NCBI GenBank assembly: GCA_031425095.1
Contig: JANPIS010000491.1
Location: 1 to 8,483, forward strand
Source of the DNA: JANNXQ01 sp031425095
GTDB lineage: Bacteria; Verrucomicrobiota; Verrucomicrobiia; Chthoniobacterales; Chthoniobacteraceae
Direction of reading: 5' to 3'
Length of the DNA stretch: 8,483 nucleotides
The notes under the pieces were generated by a model, which ran no database searches, was not told the origin of the DNA, and saw only the letters and a list, made by a program, of their open reading frames with translations. Position numbers and translations under genes: made by a program. This document shows, piece after piece, positions 5,899 through 8,483 of the stretch (positions within the stretch are counted from its first letter, which is position 1; each line of letters begins with the position of its first letter).

Positions 5899-7521
5899 AT
5901 GACTCGCCCGCTCGCCCTCCTTTTCACCGCCCTGCTCGGCCTGCCCAGCTTCGCCGCCGAACCCCAGATCATCCGCATGAAGACGCTCCAGGCGCAGATG
6001 CGCTACGACGTCACGGAGTTCACCGTCCTGCCCGGCGCGGAAGTGAAAATCATCCTCGAGAACGTGGACGACATGCCGCACAACCTCGTGCTTTTCCAGG
6101 CCGGCACGGATGTGGTCGCGGCGGCGCTGAAAAATCTCGAAAAGCCTGAGGAGGCGCTGAAGCGCGACTGGCTGCCGGACGATCCGCGGATGTTCGCGCA
6201 CTCGAAGATGGTGCAGCCGAAAGCCACCGATGAGTTCGTCTTCAAGGCACCGGAGAAGGTCGGTGTGTATCCCTACGTCTGCACCTTTCCCGGCCACGCG
6301 CTGACCATGCAGGGGAAAATGCGCGTCTCCGCGCCAGCGCCGAAGATGACGTCGCTCAACTTTGCCGTCTATCTCGGCGACTGGCAGAAGCTCCCGGATT
6401 TCTCCGAGTTGAAGCCGCATCGCGTCGGCGAGATTCCCGACGGCCTCGTGGAGCTGAATTTCGACGACTACAAGAATCAATACGGCATCGTCTTCACCGG
6501 CCAACTCGCGGCCCCGCGGGATGCGGAATACACCTTCATGGTTTCGTCGGATGACGGGAGCCGCATCCTCATCGACGGAAAGGAAGTCGTGGAGCACGAC
6601 GGTATCCATCCAGCGGGAGGCATCCACGAGGGCAAGGTGAAGCTGACGAAGGGGGCTCACGAATTCCGGCTCGAGTATTTCCAGCAGGCCAACCACGCAC
6701 AGCTCTTCGCCGCGTGGGAAGGCGGCGGCTTCAGCGCCACGCCGCTCTCGAAGTGGATGCCCGAATCCTTCAAGGCCGGCTCGAAGACGCAGAAGAAGAA
6801 GAAGGAAGAGATTCCGTCCATTCCGATCACCGTCGGCAAGGAGCCCGTGATTTATCGGAACTTCATCGCCGGGGCCGGCACGCGCGGCTTTGGCGTCGGT
6901 TATCCTGGTGGCTTCAATGTCGCGTGGAGCGCCGCCCACATGAATCTCGCGCTGGTCTGGCGCGGTGCCTTCATGGACGCGGGTCGGCACTGGACCGGTC
7001 GCGGCGGCGGCGCGCAGGCACCGCTGGGCTTCGATGTCTTCCGCCCCGCCCCCGAGCTCACGGCCCCGCTCGCGGTGCTCGCCTCGACTTCCGAAGAGTG
7101 GCCGACGCTCGGCGACAAGGAACGGGTCGAGGGCTTCGCGTGGAAGGGCTACACCCTCGATGCGCAGCGCTTCCCGACCTTTTTCTATGAATGGAACGGC
7201 GTGAAAGTCTCAGACCGCATCGACGTGCAGGGCGACGCGCTCAAGGACGGCGGCCAGCTCGTCCGCACGCTCAAGCTCACCGGCACGATCCCGCCGAACA
7301 CGTTCCTCCGCGCCGCGAGTGGCGCGAACATCCAGCCCGCCGACGGTGGCTTCCTCGTGAACGACGGCCCGCTCACGCTCGAAGGCCGCGGCTTTGAAAA
7401 CACCTTCCGCATCGTCGCCGATGGCGCGCAACTCGCCGGCAAGAACCTGCTCATCCCCGCGCGTGCGGAGATCAAGATCACCTATTCGTGGCCGACCAGC
7501 CACGCACACCACGCGCACTGA
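5899..7521 (+). CDS. Exported azurin-like blue-copper protein fused to a PA14 domain and a C-terminal domain
   Basis: The 540-residue product starts with a signal peptide (1-20, ending SFAA). Residues about 21-145 form a cupredoxin with all four type 1 copper ligands in azurin spacing: H61 (DDMPHN), C128, H133 and M137 (C-x4-H-x3-M in VCTFPGHALTMQG). Residues about 152-288 form a PA14 domain (LGDWQKLPDF, FTGQLAAPRDAEYTFMVSSD, LLIDG-type RILIDGKEVVEHDG). A Lys-rich linker (299-304) leads to a C-terminal region of about 230 residues with GTRGFGVGYPGGFNVAW (327-343) that I do not recognise by name. The protein ends in SHAHHAH. Cupredoxins shuttle single electrons; PA14 modules often bind carbohydrate, so periplasmic electron transfer near a sugar-active enzyme is inferred. 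The start at 5899 gives a clean signal peptide. The in-frame ATG at 5854 has a better Shine-Dalgarno spacing but adds an acidic 15-residue extension. The dehydrogenase-like gene follows after 32 nt. Confidence 0.88.
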   Translation: MTRPLALLFTALLGLPSFAAEPQIIRMKTLQAQMRYDVTEFTVLPGAEVKIILENVDDMPHNLVLFQAGTDVVAAALKNLEKPEEALKRDWLPDDPRMFAHSKMVQPKATDEFVFKAPEKVGVYPYVCTFPGHALTMQGKMRVSAPAPKMTSLNFAVYLGDWQKLPDFSELKPHRVGEIPDGLVELNFDDYKNQYGIVFTGQLAAPRDAEYTFMVSSDDGSRILIDGKEVVEHDGIHPAGGIHEGKVKLTKGAHEFRLEYFQQANHAQLFAAWEGGGFSATPLSKWMPESFKAGSKTQKKKKEEIPSIPITVGKEPVIYRNFIAGAGTRGFGVGYPGGFNVAWSAAHMNLALVWRGAFMDAGRHWTGRGGGAQAPLGFDVFRPAPELTAPLAVLASTSEEWPTLGDKERVEGFAWKGYTLDAQRFPTFFYEWNGVKVSDRIDVQGDALKDGGQLVRTLKLTGTIPPNTFLRAASGANIQPADGGFLVNDGPLTLEGRGFENTFRIVADGAQLAGKNLLIPARAEIKITYSWPTSHAHHAH

Positions 7522-7553
7522 AACCCGACGCGCCACTTCTTCTCCGTCACGCC

Positions 7554-8483
7554 ATGAAAGCCCTTTCCATCCTCTGCGGCCTCCTCTTCACCACTGCACT
7601 CACTCGCGCCGCCGACCCGCAGGAGTCCGACTACTACAAGATCACCACCTTCACCACGCCGGAGACCACCGCGCTGGAAGTCAGCTCCATCGAGCTCCTC
7701 CCCGGCGGCAAGCTCGCCCTCGGCACGCGCCGCGGCGAAATCTGGACGGTGACCGGCGCGCAGGGCGATCCTGCGCAAGTGCGCTACCAGCTCTTCGCCA
7801 GTGGCCAGCATGAAGTGATGGGTCTCGCTTGGAAGGATGGCTCGCTCTTCATCACGAACCGCTACGAAGTCGCGAAGCTCACCGACACCGACGGCGACGG
7901 ACGCGCCGATGAATTCAAGACCGTCTCCGACTTCTGGGGCGTGAGCGGCGACTACCACGAGTACACCTTTGGCTCGCGCTTCGACAAAGCCGGTGACCTC
8001 TGGCTGGTCCTCTGTCTCACCGGTTCCTTCAGCAGCAAGACGGAATTTCGCGGCTGGGCGCTGCGCGTGAAACCGGATGGCACCACCGTCCCGACCTGCA
8101 GCGGCATCCGCTCGCCCGGCGGCATCAGCTTCGACGCGGATGGCGAAGTCTATTACACCGACAACCAAGGCCCATGGCATGGCTCGTGTACCTTGCAGCA
8201 CTTGATCCCAGGCTCCTTCCAGGGTCACCCGGGCGGCAACGACTGGTACGAAAAAGCGCCGAACATGGGTCCGCGTCCGATCGACCCAGTGCCCGAAGCC
8301 TTCCAGGGCGCCACCAAGAAAGGGAAACAAAACGCCGAGGGCGACACCGACCGGATGGTGACGGAACGCGCGCGCATCAAGGAACTCGTCCCGCCCGCCG
8401 TGTATCTCGTGCATGGCAAGATCGGCAACTCCTCCAGCGCCATCATCTGCGATCTCAGCGCGGGAAAATTCGGCCCCTTCAGC
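7554..8483 (+). CDS. Exported beta-propeller dehydrogenase-like protein, 3' end beyond the window
   Basis: The first 310 residues are present and the frame is still open at the right edge. A signal peptide spans residues 1-20 (h-region LSILCGLLFTTAL, ending TRAA). The rest resembles the six-bladed propeller of soluble glucose/sorbosone dehydrogenases and the PVC 'membrane-bound dehydrogenase' proteins: SSIELLPGGKLALGTRRGEIW (44-64), a calcium-loop-like DTDGDGRADE (111-120), YTFGSRFDKAGDLWL (137-151) and SPGGISFDADGEVYYTDNQGPW (187-208). Relatives often carry a cytochrome c domain further on, which cannot be checked here. Cofactor (PQQ or other) and substrate are inferred, not seen. It follows the copper protein by 32 nt, so the two are very likely co-transcribed and may exchange electrons. 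The upstream sequence is pyrimidine-rich with no Shine-Dalgarno motif. The ATG at 7554 fits the signal peptide. Confidence 0.82.
   Translation, partial: MKALSILCGLLFTTALTRAADPQESDYYKITTFTTPETTALEVSSIELLPGGKLALGTRRGEIWTVTGAQGDPAQVRYQLFASGQHEVMGLAWKDGSLFITNRYEVAKLTDTDGDGRADEFKTVSDFWGVSGDYHEYTFGSRFDKAGDLWLVLCLTGSFSSKTEFRGWALRVKPDGTTVPTCSGIRSPGGISFDADGEVYYTDNQGPWHGSCTLQHLIPGSFQGHPGGNDWYEKAPNMGPRPIDPVPEAFQGATKKGKQNAEGDTDRMVTERARIKELVPPAVYLVHGKIGNSSSAIICDLSAGKFGPFS

Noticed and set aside
5821..6990. A 389-codon open frame on the - strand opposite the copper-protein gene
   Set aside because: It mirrors a gene with clear copper and PA14 motifs and has no domain features of its own.
7482..8414. A 310-codon open frame on the - strand opposite the propeller gene
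   Set aside because: The + strand frame has a signal peptide and family motifs; the antisense translation shows none.

Overview
The window is GC-rich bacterial chromosome, most likely from the PVC superphylum (Verrucomicrobiota first, Planctomycetota second). That assignment is an inference from gene content. It rests on a secreted DUF1080 (3-keto-disaccharide hydrolase type) protein, a fused azurin-like/PA14 protein, a soluble-dehydrogenase-like beta-propeller of the kind abundant in PVC genomes, a DUF1111/DHOR di-heme protein and a DUF6268-like outer-membrane barrel. No phage, transposon, CRISPR or toxin-antitoxin genes are visible.

Layout. The left edge holds the 3' part of a tRNA-Leu(UAG) on the + strand (1-58). 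Four genes follow on the - strand; in transcription order they are a PmrA/QseB/CusR-type response regulator (4780-4130), its sensor kinase overlapping by ATGA (4133-2640), an exported beta-barrel protein (2378-1443) and a di-heme cytochrome c peroxidase-like DHOR protein (1319-72). Diverging from the regulator across a 190-bp intergenic region are three + strand genes for exported proteins: the DUF1080 hydrolase (4971-5780), the azurin-like/PA14 protein (5899-7521) and a beta-propeller dehydrogenase-like protein that runs off the right edge (7554 to 8483).

How the parts may work together (inference). The right arm looks like a periplasmic or extracellular sugar-oxidation and hydrolysis cassette: a possible oxidoreductase propeller, a blue-copper electron carrier tethered to a carbohydrate-binding-type PA14 module, and a hydrolase of the family linked to 3-keto-glycosides. 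The left arm supplies another exported redox protein and an outer-membrane barrel, headed by a two-component system. Every protein except the response regulator appears to be exported or membrane-embedded.

Small-scale signals worth noting are a perfect 9-bp inverted repeat upstream of the barrel gene, a shared TTAAGGTT motif (a PmrA-box-like half-site) upstream of both the regulator and the DHOR gene, heptameric GGAACTT-type repeats before the copper protein, and pyrimidine-rich stretches instead of Shine-Dalgarno sequences before several start codons.
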